Positions 1 through 11,900 of a DNA stretch of 64,000 nt are shown here, piece after piece. The stretch is from Trichostrongylus colubriformis (taxonomy: Eukaryota > Nematoda > Chromadorea > Rhabditida > Trichostrongylidae). Where the stretch lies: positions 44,165,551 through 44,229,550 of the forward strand of contig OZ022260.1 in the NCBI GenBank assembly GCA_963978905.1. The letters run 5' to 3'. Each line of letters starts with the position of its first letter. The first letter of the stretch is position 1. Made by a program: the position numbers and the translations under genes. The notes under the pieces are model-generated. The model saw only the letters and a list, made by a program, of their open reading frames with translations, did not search any database and was not told the origin of the DNA.

Positions 1-583
1 GGTCTTTTGTGAGGAGCTTCCTAAGGATTGGCCCTTCGGTTCATGGAAGTCACAGAGCCCCTGCTGCTTGGACAAGGCTGCTATGATCCGAAGTATCATT
101 TTCATGCCCAAATCCGCCTCCGGAGGGGTTTCAGTGGTAAGTGCACGTTTTCGCTCTTGGAAACGAAGGGCGATGGGAACCCAGAAAAAACGGGATCCCA
201 AAGAACACCACCCAGTATGAATCCCCTTAGGTACCCAGAGTGAACGGACCTCAGCAAGGTTGTGAACGAGGGCGACGAAATTTCGGATTTTGCCCAGTTG
301 AGGTGACACATCTTGTTCACTCTTTCCTCGCTCCCGTTCCTGCTCGTGCAGAAGGCTGCCACGGAGTATAGTGATAGAGTGAGATCTGCTCTTGAATCTG
401 GGGATGTGAATACCTCAACAGAATTTGCTGTAGTTCGACTAAAGTGGGGTGAAAGTGGACAAGACAAAATTACTTTTTTTTGGCACCCCCTGTATATGCA
501 ACGGATATTCGCACGGTTGGCAACCACTGCTGTAAAGTAAGTAAAGTGGTAAATCAGATGATGAAAGGGATGAATATAATCAC
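1..583. other. Left-edge stretch, likely repetitive
   Basis: No exon of innexin B is recognisable here, so its fourth exon (the one that should open with WVPF) must lie beyond the window edge. An open frame on the minus strand over 102-527 is long for its surroundings, but it shows no domain I recognise and looks like repeat sequence rather than a gene. Confidence 0.3.
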
Positions 584-1571
584 CTGATAATATCGAATCT
601 CTCTGTCTTCTCGCTCCTGTGGAACAGGCAGATTTGAGTCATTCATGCGAACGAAGTAGGTGTTTTCTACCAAGCAGTATTGCTCAGCATATTGCTCCCA
701 GCCACCCTAAATTCATTTCCGGTATCTTAACAGAGCTACACACAACCCGAACTTGACTTTTCTTTTGATCACTGAATCTATCGAATCAAATGAATCTAAA
801 GATTGCTTCCTATGAACGAAGTGTGCCATCGCAATGTTATCGTCATGAGGGACATCCCACTGTGAACGTTATCTTTGCCTAGAATAGAAAAGGAACCCCT
901 TCTTTCATCCACTGAATAGACAAGAAAAAAAAACAATTTAGTGTTCGACTGGCCCCTCAAACATCCCTCAGAGATGCTCAAAGCAAACATCAACGGAAAA
1001 GTGAGTTTTTCTGTTACCCGTATATTTATGCTGTATAATAGTTGCCTGATGTTGGCCGCATGCAAAGTTTCACTTTAAGAATGTGAATCCGGCTGAGATC
1101 ACCTCCACAAAGTCTCGGCCGGGTGGGCGGGGCTTCGAACAAGTGTCCACCCTTCGTTCGCCGCGGTTGGAGACGCATTGTGGGATCAGAAAGTTGCGTA
1201 AACAGTCTTACTCTCTGTGTCTAACCGCGACGGGGTGATCGCTTGTTCGGAGGCCCCGCCCACCCGGCCGAGACTTTGTGGCCTTGTATCTCAGCCGGAT
1301 TCACATTTTTCGCGTGAAACATTGCATGCGGCCCACATTAGGCAAGTACAACATAATATGGGTAACAGAGATTCCGAGGACGATTCCTTTGAGGGTGCAA
1401 CTTTTTATTGAATGTCCCCTCCCCCCTCCTGCAATACCGACAAAAATATAGGAAAGCCATACCGCCCATTGCCTCGGCGCCCAGCATTGAATTGGTGCAC
1501 CAACATATTCATGAGCAAATACGAGAAACGCAGTTCCACAAAGTATCCATGGAGTGTAGACGTACTTCAAT
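584..1571 (-). CDS. Innexin B, partial (two exons seen)
   Basis: This is part of a gap-junction innexin on the minus strand. One exon (1571-1463) encodes the end of TM1 and the first extracellular loop, including EYVGAPIQCWAP. The next (706-584, 41 codons) encodes GGWEQYAEQYC, then VENTYF, and ends in RYYQ just before a gtgatt donor. YYQ plus the following W is the innexin signature. The second exon has the same 41-codon length and phase as exon 3 of innexin A, so the two are tandem paralogues. The N-terminal exon was not found between 1571 and 4344, and the remaining exons lie off the left edge. The 757-bp intron holds a fold-back element at 999-1392. Both visible exons are open with good splice sites, so it is probably a working gene, but only about 77 residues can be seen. 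Confidence 0.85.
999..1392. repeat. Fold-back element, family F, copy 1
   Basis: An imperfect palindrome of about 394 bp. Its ends contain GTTACCC and GGGTAACAG, and subterminal blocks carry GGCCGGGTGGGCGGGG and its complement GGCCCCGCCCACCCGGCC. Two more copies lie at 3875-4298 and 18018-18453. It sits in the intron between the two visible exons of innexin B. Confidence 0.8.
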
Positions 1572-1761
1572 CTGTTAACACATTTCTTTATTCTCTCGAC
1601 GTTTTTCCGTTTTTTTTTTCGTTAACTCAACTGGTTGAAATGGATGAACACATAATGTATGATAATAAAATAATATTAAGAGTTTGTCTGCTGTGTAATA
1701 CTGAGCGCACCACACGGTGCAATGCGAAGAGGGCTCCTTTCACATCGCTATAGGATATTCC

Positions 1762-2023
1762 GGGGTGTGTGCACTTATGACGGAAAACCGCATGGCAGTG
1801 TCGCACTCTCGGCGCCATCAGTACGACTTGCCGAATAGACTGCCCTCGGGAACCCGGCAGAGCGTTGCTGCGTCACCTCTGCACTTCCACCTATGCCACC
1901 CTGCCTCGTCCACCCATGCCACACTGCCTCGCTTGAAGGCTGCCATGCCCTGCCACTGGCATTTGCACCCGCCGAGCCGCTCGTCGCGCGGCCGCGCGAA
2001 AATTCGCCATAAGTGCACACACC
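1762..2023. mobile_element. GC-rich short TIR element, family G, copy 1
   Basis: About 262 bp between GGTGTGTGCACTTATGACGG and the inverted end TAAGTGCACACACC. The core has GCGCGGCCGC and the block CCACACTGCCTCGCTTGAAG. No coding capacity is seen, which fits a MITE-like non-autonomous DNA element. Relatives occur at 13214-13455, 14167-14443, 34428-34666 and 38899-39125. Confidence 0.75.
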
Positions 2024-3761
2024 TCCCTACTTTGCATTATTGCAGATCAGTATTGTGCAGCAGCCGAGCTGGATCTTCAGAGAGATGATCATACATATTT
2101 AGGGATGCCAAATTGCAAAAAGAGTCAAATAGTAAAAGTAGAATGACGGTTCGATACCAAAAAAAAAACAGTAATCTCACCGATCTGAAGAATCAACGTC
2201 GTACGTAGGATCAAGATGACCTATTGCATGATAGGCACGAGCGAAGAATGACATCCTTGGCAGCAGAAGAGCTAAGACTTTTTGAAGAAATACAACATCG
2301 AAAAAGATTTCATCAAAAATTCATGGGAATTGCCATGGTCAGCCAAACAGCAGCAGTGGGTAAAAAGTTTTATTCGAAAGATCGTGGCACAACTTCAATG
2401 GTGTTCAAGTGCTAGGTGTGTTTTATCGCGGTGGATGCGCCTGTAAATATCAAGATCAAAATGATATGAAAAAAATGTGAAAATGGAGCGATAAAGCTTA
2501 CATGCAGAAAGGGAGAAGTGACTAACAAAATTGTCAAAATTGTCATTTTACGTCAAGTCATATTTACAGAACCCTGGTAACTTCTTCCGAGAGCAGATAG
2601 ATCTTAGGGCAGCTACATGTTGGTTCCTCGTCGCGTACGAGGGTGGAGCCATCGGGGTGAGTATAAAATGTTTGATGAACACTTTCATACTTTAAGGTTA
2701 CATTTCTATTTATGAGTGCGATAAACTACGCAGGACCCTCCTCATACGCAGCTGTATGCACCTGGAGAGATGATTTTGGACGGACGTCGGGGGGGGGGGG
2801 GGGGGGGTGCTGTTAGTGCAGCGGTACAGGATGGCGAGCGACATTGCTTACTCTGAGTGTTTTTTTTTGCGTAATAGTGTAATGTACTACCATACTTTGA
2901 TTCAGTACTTTTCATAAGAGTATATCTCAGGAGGAGATCAACAGCCGGTGCGAGCGATCAAATAAGGTTCAGGGAAATGCAAACCGGTACGAACTCTGTG
3001 GTCACTTTACGGTTCACGTCCCAAACCACAGATTCACATCCCACCCTTTCACCACGAATCCTCATATCGGTCTTCTGGTCTTCTGTATCAGTGAACGAGG
3101 TGATGTAGACGGCGAGGCTGGCTTATCCGAGCCGACGGCGTAACGCAAGGTGCCACGGAAGGGAAAAAGTCAAACGATCCGTGGCGAAAGTCGCGCATTC
3201 TAACGCGAGTTACGCCGCAGATCATTTCACTGAAACTCGTCTGGCTTTTTACAGAGAGCATGTCTTTTCAGTCCAAATCATACCCTCACATTCCTTCCGG
3301 TCTAACTAAGGTTTCATCAGTTGAGAAGTAGAAGTGGAACTGGAAATTTATTTATTCAATTGCTTTCTCGTCTCGAAACCTTCCTGAGCGTTTGCCTACG
3401 TTCCTTCGTTAAAGGTTGCAATCAATGGCACATTTCGAATTCGCTAAAGGAGGAACCGCGCTGAAATCGTAAAGGAGTTGAGCGCCGAAAGCATGTCGCT
3501 TACAGCTCTCTACGGGCCATAAGGCGTATCGAAAGCGCCTTCGGATGCTTGACTAACATCCATCCATCAGCAAACTTGGAATAGGCCTCCAAACACTTGA
3601 ATTTCAATCTGTTCCTGCTATTTATATTTGTATTTCTGGGAACATGGTCCAGTTGGTGGTACCTCATGAAGCGAGGTCGCGTGATAATGGTTTTTGACAC
3701 GGTTTTCCCTACAACCTAGTGGAATGAGCAAGATTGGTAACTATGGTTAGATAATACTCAC
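2024..3761. other. Intergenic, no gene recognised
   Basis: This lies between innexins B and A. It contains a 19-nt G run (2789-2807) and short open frames without recognisable domains. The N-terminal exon of innexin B should lie here or just above, but I could not identify it. Confidence 0.4.
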
Positions 3762-3821
3762 CCCATAGCTGCTCGTGCAATTTGGCCTCATCTTCGGCTA
3801 TTGTGGAGATTGTTTTGTCGT
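3762..3821 (-). other. Orphan exon-like segment
   Basis: On the minus strand, 60 nt lie between a clean acceptor (aaaattcag) and a strong donor (gtgagt). In one frame it reads DKTISTIAEDEAKLHEQLW. The end resembles the LAHQLW of the innexin A C-terminus. It could be an alternative 3' exon of innexin A or an exon of another transcript; no connection can be proven. Confidence 0.25.
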
Positions 3822-3874
3822 CTGAATTTTCGCAATGTTAAGGTAATCATGCTTAAAAGACGGAAATATGAGTT

Positions 3875-4298
3875 ATTCCGCAAAAATATAAGTTTTATTG
3901 TTACCCATATATTTATGTTGTATAATATTTGTCTGATGTGAGCCGTATGCAAAGTTTCACTTGGAAAAATCTGAATCCGGCTACGATACAGCACCACAAA
4001 GTCTTGGCCGGGTGGGCGGGGCTACGAGCAAGTACCTATCCCGTCGTCTGCCGCGGTCGAAGACGCATTGTAGGAACAGAAAGTCACGTAAGCAGTCCCA
4101 CTCTCCGTTCTCAACCACGGCCGACGACGGGACGGGGTCTTTACTTGGAAACCCGCCCATCCGGCCGAGAATTTCAGGAGTTGTAGCTTGACCGAATTCT
4201 TACTTTTTGCGTGAAACTTTGCACTCGGCCCTTATTAGGCAAATACAGCAAATTTCAGGGAAACAAAAAAGCTCATTTTTCCGTGAGGCATTCCTTTG
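3875..4298. repeat. Fold-back element, family F, copy 2
   Basis: Second copy of the 400-bp palindromic family. It ends only about 45 bp beyond the stop codon of innexin A, so it probably lies inside that gene's 3' untranslated region and would form a long hairpin in the transcript. Confidence 0.75.
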
Positions 4299-4343
4299 AA
4301 GAGATTAGGTGATTGAAACCCTACTCCTATTTTTGAATGCTAT

Positions 4344-5882
4344 CTATAGAAAAGCGCGGTCACCATTTTGTGGGAATTTCGAGATCCAAAGCTGGTGAGC
4401 AAGCTCTGACGATTGAAGGCGACCTCCATTGGCGTCGAGCAGTAATAGAACTAAGAGCCCATCGTCCTGGACTACTTCTTGGTAAAACTCTTCACGTTCA
4501 ACTTCGGTAGTATCGAGTCCACTGTCCGTCTGAAAAAAAAGGGGTGGTTCTGGTGTAGGTTCTACTTTACAAAATTAGATATTTAGAGAATTTTTCACCA
4601 GAACGCTGTAAAGAAAATTTTTTCGAGCGGTTTTGCTGTATCGTCGACGAATCCAAACAAAGAGATTGATGGAAGTGCAGAAAAGGAGCATAGCAAACCA
4701 GAACCATAGGAAAATGAAGATCTTTTCGTTGAACATGTTGACCTGTAAATACGTACTGATAGCGTTCAATTTTTTTTACTTTCTAGTTAATCACTTTTAA
4801 CTATTATGAATGCGCCGCGCTTGATTATTATAATTCACAAGACTTGGGTTATCCCATAACGAGCCTTCTTGTTTGTTTTTCTTGTTTACTAGTCCTAAGT
4901 TAAATACATAGAATGATTCTGGTTCCACTTACCATGAGTACACATTGAACGGTCCAGTTGTTAACATTACCCATTTCGCGGACGGTCAAGTCGCAGAAAG
5001 CAACCTGCAAAGGACGTCCATGATCAAAAAAGGTGATGTTACAGGAAGCGGCAAATGTTTTAATCACTTGACAATGTACAAAATCAAGAAGAAGGAAGGT
5101 ATCAACATAAAGTACACTCGAGCTATAGGTGATCAACAGACGCATCATAAGTGCTCCTGGAATTGGTGGTCGCTGGCGAAACTCAGTCTCAATAAGCGCG
5201 CCTTGGGTACCTTGTCCGCAGCATTACCGGTTAGCTGCGAGGGCGAGGCAACGTGACTATGCCCCTCGCCGGTCTGCATCTATCCTCACCGGCTGGCAAT
5301 TGAGAGGGCCAAAGAATGGGGTTAGAAGGAGGGTTTTCGAGTTTATATTCTCGCGTTTCGTGACCGTTCTATTCCGTTCTTACTACAGGTACACTAAAGA
5401 TCATACGCACTTTCATTTTCCACTATTATTCCACAATCTGCCGAGATCACCCCTAACGGTGTCATGAACATTGCTATTATGAAAGTATGAGAAGATTTGC
5501 GCTACGATCACCTGCGACCCACCACGGATGTTTCTCCTAGCCGTCTTCGTATTAAACCATAGGTGATCGAATCGAATTCTGGGAATATTATGCAAGGCCT
5601 TGGAATCGTTTGAAATCTTGGTTGATTAACATGCCTTTGAAATTTATGTTGATACTTTTTTCATTTTAGTATGGCAGGATTTGTCATGCGACCAACACTT
5701 TTGCCGCATCTTGTATAAAATCGATTGCAATCTGTGGCAGACGTGAATGTTTAGTAAGAGAACAATAATAATAATCAAATTCGAATATAAAAATTTGCTA
5801 AGAACGGCAAACAACTTAAGTAAAAAGAAATCATACCCATATGAGAGGCTTCGCTGTCTGTCTGTCTGTCTGTCTGTCTGTG

Positions 5883-5946
<64 letters not shown>

Positions 5947-8900
5947 CTTTTTCTGTGGAAGAAAGGAACTTGTGAATGCTGATACATTGAAATAAATTTC
6001 TTTCTAGCGTTTTCTTTCTGGTAGATTTCTAGTGCAAAAATGTTGTAACCCTCGAACCCTCGGAAAATGTCCGCTCTGCTGCCATTGTCGACCTCGGAGC
6101 ATGTCCAGAGCAATGCCAGCTCCCCAGAAAGTGTACTCGGTACCAAGAAAGTGGTTCAGGTAGAAGAACTGCAGTACGAGGTTGGCAAAAATCAGTATCT
6201 GCAATTATCAGATATCAGCTTATGGTCACTTTGCGCACATAACCTTTCATTATCGTATACACATATATTAGTTGTATTCGATTTAGGGCCGCTCTTTACT
6301 TATTTACTTTTACATCGAATGCTCTGGGCAAATGTAGACAATTCAAAGACCTTTTGCAGGTTGAGATTGTACAACTTGTACAGTTGCATTTGTGCCTAAA
6401 TCAGGCCTCTGAAACGTAAGTTCCGAACAAAAGTGGTGCTCAGCCTTTCCGACAGCGCATTGCTACCAAAGCTGCCGGTTTGAGCATTATGAGGGTGTAG
6501 AGCTTAAAGAAATGCTAGATGTAAGGGTAAAGCTAGACTTCGATTATCGGAAATCACGATCCTTGTGAGGATGGGAAGGGTATAGTGCAGTGGGAGATGT
6601 TTCAGAAGATGATGATGGTCAAAAAGACCTCTTCATATCACAGCCCCACGATGGATGAGTTGAGCAGCGGAGAAGACCCTACATACAGGAAGGGATCATC
6701 CGGCTGCATGGTAATGGCGACTTCGCGACCATCGAAATTAGCAGAGTCCATCGTACTACCCATACCTTGTGCTGACAGATAAAAACTTAGTCTGCTCACT
6801 GATATTCAAGTAAAAGGATTTTTTTCAACGATGTATCCCATTGTTGAAGGCTGGCCCAAAGGCTCATTGGAGGCGATGGCTGGGGTTGTTCCACAAAAAG
6901 GTCATCACGGAATGGAATCTAAGGAAGTCGTGACAGTGATAAAGAGTGCACAGTCGAAATTTCCCAGCATAACACTGGAAAAGAATCAAGAGCGTCTTCG
7001 GAGGGCAAACAGCGGAAATGTGGTCTTGAACCTAATATTTAAAATACTATATTCTGCATTTCATTCAATGTTTTCATTTGGGCTCTGTTTTCGATAAATC
7101 TATAGACCAAAAAGCTAATCACACCTTCATAATCACATAGAGGTTGAAAAGATTTGATCCATATCGAGTCACTTTTGAAGTGTGCACTTTACGAAGAGTT
7201 GATGCTATTGATCTGTAAATTGTAAAGTTATTACTTTTGCTATGCGAAAATCTGTGAAATCAAAAACACTAACGGGATGAAGGGATCGTCAGCTCCGGTC
7301 TTTGCTGATTTTCTTGCTGCCGTCATGAGATCAGCCAATGCAAGACCTTAAAGGATCTTTTTGCTGCGATCATATATGAACTAAGCGCCGTTGACCTCTC
7401 TTCAGCAATGGCTATAACATTATGGCATTCTATAATACATCTCCTACGTCCGTAAGGCATTTGCAGAATAACCTCTAGATAATACTGATGTTTCAAGTCA
7501 TGGCAAGTGTTATTATCAAAGGTTAGAAAGGATAAGGGTGGAAGTGGTGTAGTGACGAGTGGCGCGTATTCCCACTCTCATGATGCGTGGATCAAATCAC
7601 GCACCAACTCCCCGAGCCTTCCATCCCTCCGGAGTAGATAAAACGGTAACAGACTCGTTTGAAGGATAGGAGCCCTTACTTATACGCCACCTGGCCGTCG
7701 CGAGTCATTTAGGCCAAATCGCACTCGCCTGCTACCAGGATGCTGAGTGGAACTAAAATGCGCGGCGTAACCCACAAAGGGATTGATTAACTCCGAAATT
7801 TTATTCTTTCTGTTTTATTATCAAACGGCGTACCACTGTAAGACGAAAAGATGTTCCACACTCCGCGAGGTATGTAGAAGAAAAGTGCCATAAGTGAAAG
7901 AATGAACGGAACCCACTGGAAAAAGCTGAGTTGACGGACCTTGCAATATTCTTCAACTCTCCTATATTTTCGATAAATTTACGGGACATTCTAGTACATG
8001 ACTTATATAGTGGTGAAGAGTTCAAGTGAGTCAGCCTTTGTTTCCCCTTAGAAATTTAAGTATCACGAAGTATCACGTATTATCATCCCCAATGATCATT
8101 TATATAGTTCCTTCGAGCCAATTATCGTGCACTGTGTGAGCGAAATCAACCACCTCTAGCCGATCTCGGGAATTGCTGCCATTGCTTCTTCCGAACTCTT
8201 CATTGACTTAAAATACATTCTAACTATCCAGTGTACAATAGTCGTTAACCTGACCTTTCATAGGAAATCAATGGCAACAGGTAGACTATGATCGTTGGCT
8301 AGAAATCACTACAATTTGCTATTTGCATATTTATTTCTCATAATCATTTAATCAATCTTTGATTAAGAAGCGGTGTCCTTTTAGAATGACTATTTTCAGA
8401 AGCCTCTTCATCTTCTGACATCGGAAAGAAATCGTGCCCATTCGAGTCCGCAATGGCCAGGAAATCCCTTTGGGTACACACCGTAAACCAGAGTTCATTC
8501 GGACGTCATTCGTGGTTGAGCGTGGGTGTATGTCATTTGGCGCGGCCCTTGCAGCTAATTCGCCAATGTGGCGCATGGGCCGTCTGGACTCTCCCACATT
8601 TACCTAAGCTTTTTTAGGGGAGGAGCTTCGGCAGTGCCCCATTGGCAAATCAGCTCCAAGGGGCCGCACCAAACGACCGTCTCCCGTTGAGCGTTCGCAA
8701 GCGCTTACCTGACCCGTTTTCTCAAAAGGAGGAAAAGTGTGTGGACCCCTCACTGCCACAAACGTCCAGATGGGCTCATGTTTATTTATTTATTTGAGAC
8801 TTTTGTTACAAAGTGGTGCCGTGCCAGTGCCGTGCCAGAATGAGAACTACTTCCAACGGGAACGGGATATGCCTTCAGTAGGCTGACTCTTTTACTGCAT

Positions 8901-11900
8901 GACCAAGCGAGCGAGCGCTGGACCTAGCCTCTGCGGCCCACCAGCTTGTGCCGTAGTCATGATTATAGAGTAGCGGTCAAAAATATGCGGTTTCTTATTT
9001 TAACCATAACTTTGGCCAGCGTTTACATATCATGTTCAATTTTTTTTGTGTTTCAAAGGCAACGGAAACACAAAAAAAAAAAAAAAAAAGGACCGTCTCC
9101 CGTTGAGCGTTCGCAAGCGCTTACCTGACCCGTTTTCTCAAAAGGAGGAAAAGTGTGTGGACCCTTTTTTTTTTTTTTTTTTTGTGTTTCAAAGGCAACG
9201 GCGGCGAATCCCGGACCTCCACGTGGTGCCGCTGGATAGGCAGTCTTCGGACTGCTGAACCAAACACGGGAACGCGACTAACTTTCCGGCAGGGCAGGCG
9301 ACCCACCGGACGCAATCTAGCCAAAGCCATCTTCAAGAACCATGAACAGTCGCAATCATAATGCGCCCGAGTACCCGGCGCCCAATCGCTCCCTTACGTC
9401 GGCGAGGGAACCAGCGAGTAGGGCAGGGCGTGAGAAATCTCCGGTTGCAAGGCCGACTCAAAGACGAGGACCCAGGACCGTCAGAATATGCACACTGAAT
9501 TGCCAAGGACTATCTCAAGCATGGAAGGAGGAACAACTATTTGATCAGCTCAACCGTGTTAAGTGGGACATACTCTGCGTGCAGGAAACGAAAAGGAGGA
9601 GCGAGAAGCGAACGAGGAGGATCGACGGCACGGAAGTGTTCATGGGAGCACGGGACGAACGGAGCGGCGTAGGGGGAGTGGGCTTTGCGGTAGCGGTGCA
9701 CGTCGCACCCGCAGTACATGAAGTGAGATTTATTTCGCACAGACTTGCCCTCATCTCCCTCCAATTCGGCCGCTCTCGTGTGACAGTCATAAACACCTAC
9801 GCGCCCACCAGCCAGGCGACAGAACAGGAGCGCGACGAGTTCTACTTCCAGCTACAAGATCTACTGCGCGAGACGAGGACCCGATTCACCATCATCTGCG
9901 GAGATCTTAATGCTAAACTCGGATCACGACGACCAGGCGAGTTCCGAGTTGGACCCCACGGATTCGGTGAGAGGAACGAAGCTGGCGATAGACTCGCCGA
10001 CTTCATCGTCGGGAACCGGCTGTTCCATGCGAACAGCTTCTTCAGGAAGGCGGAGCGGAGGAAGTGGACCTGGAGGTCCCCGAACTGCCAGCACAGAAAC
10101 GATATCGACCACTTTCTAGTAAGTACGCGGACCCTGGTCGCCGACGTCGACGTCGTCGCCCCATTCTCAGTTGGAAGCGACCATCGAATGCTGCGCGGAC
10201 GTTTCGTCATACCACACCGCCCCTTCCGCTATCATGAAAGGAAGCCACCGAGTCTATTTAACCCGGAAGCAGCACATAGCTACATTGAAGACAACGTCGA
10301 CACGAATTCGACGTACGAGGAGCTACTCAACACCCTGGCTGTGGCGGCCTCCATTGCCACAGTACCCGGAAAGAGCCACGAAGAACGGAGGCTCTCGAGG
10401 AGAACAAGGGAGCTGCTGCGAACACGTGCCGAGCTCGCGCTCGACCCGAGACGCCACATGGAGTTTGTAATCATCTCCAGACAATGCCGAGCCAGCTATG
10501 AACACGACTTGAAGCAGTACCGCAACCGCATCCTGGAGGAAGCAGCATCAAACAGGCGGAGCATTAAGCTTGCCAAGAGGAGCCTGACGACCGAGCGAGT
10601 GATCATAGAGGCGCTGCGGACCGATGACGGCGTCGTGACCAACCGGCCTGGCATCGAGAAGGTTGCCGTTGACTTCTATACCAAGCTTTACGAAGATCGC
10701 CTGCAAGTACCGAAAAAGGACTACCGCCCCGGAAATGTGCCTGCAGTGCTCGCCTCCGAAGTGCGTCATGCGATCTCTCAGATGCAGCCAAACCGCGCAC
10801 CAGGACTTGACCGGGTGACCGCCGAGCTGCTCAAGGCAGGAGGACCGAACCTACACAGGGCGCTGGCGAGGATCTTTTCGGAGCATCTTGGCGGCAAACC
10901 TATCCCGGAGGACTGGAGAATAGCGAAGCTGATTTTGCTGCCGAAAAAGGGACCGCGGGAACTCCTGTCCAACTGGCGTCCCATCGCTCTACTCAGCTTA
11001 CTCTACAAGACCTACTCCAAGGTCCTGCTGAATAGATTGAAGAAGAGATTGGAGGAGGAACAGCCACGAGAGCAAGCGGGATTCCGGAGCGGATACAGCT
11101 GTGCAGACCACATTCAAACGGTATCCCAACTTGTGGAGCGCTGCCGAGAGTACAAGCTGCCGCTCGTGCTCACCTTCATCGACTACGAAAAGGCGTTTGA
11201 CCAACTTGACCACGGATTCCTGCTACGAGCTCTGGAGAAGCTGAACATCGAGGAGGGATACCTCGCCGCGTTATCCGACTGCTATAGCAACAACTGGCTG
11301 CTTCTCAAGCTATTCTCCAATGAATTGAAGATTCCAGTGCATCGCGGAGTCAAGCAGGGCGACACCGTATCTCCTATACTATTCACTGCCGCGCTCGAAA
11401 TCATATTCCGACAACTAGACTGGGAACAGTACGGGGTCTCAATCGACGGTGAAAAGCTGACACACCTACGCTTTGCCGACGACATAGTACTGATCACAAG
11501 AACGATGGACGAGGCGGAGAAGATGTTGAATCAGTTAAACAAGGAGAGCGAGAAGGCGGGCCTGCGCATCAACATCAAGAAGACGCAATACATCCGAAAC
11601 GAAACAGCAGCGGAGGCGGAACCACATGGAGCGATCAGGCTGAATGGTAAACCTATAGAGGAGGCGACCGAGTACATCTACCTTGGTAGGGCCATCAACG
11701 CCAAAAACACGCTGACTTTGGAGCTGACGAGACGGACGAGAGCCGGCTGGGCAGCGTACAATAACATCAAGGAGGCGCTCAGCACACTACGGGACCGCGA
11801 GATGAAGGCCACCCTCTTCAACACATGCGTACTCCCGGCACTGTGCTACGGATCGGAGACGTGGGCATACACTAGCACGACACTGAGCCGCATCAGAACC

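Noticed and set aside
102..527. 141-codon minus-strand open frame at the left edge
   Set aside because: No domain or splice logic, and it does not continue innexin B; it is probably repeat sequence.
5747..6146. Long open frames on both strands across 5850-5950
   Set aside because: They are produced by the CTGT microsatellite, which is open in every frame; the real coding segment nearby is innexin A exon 7 (6198-6058).
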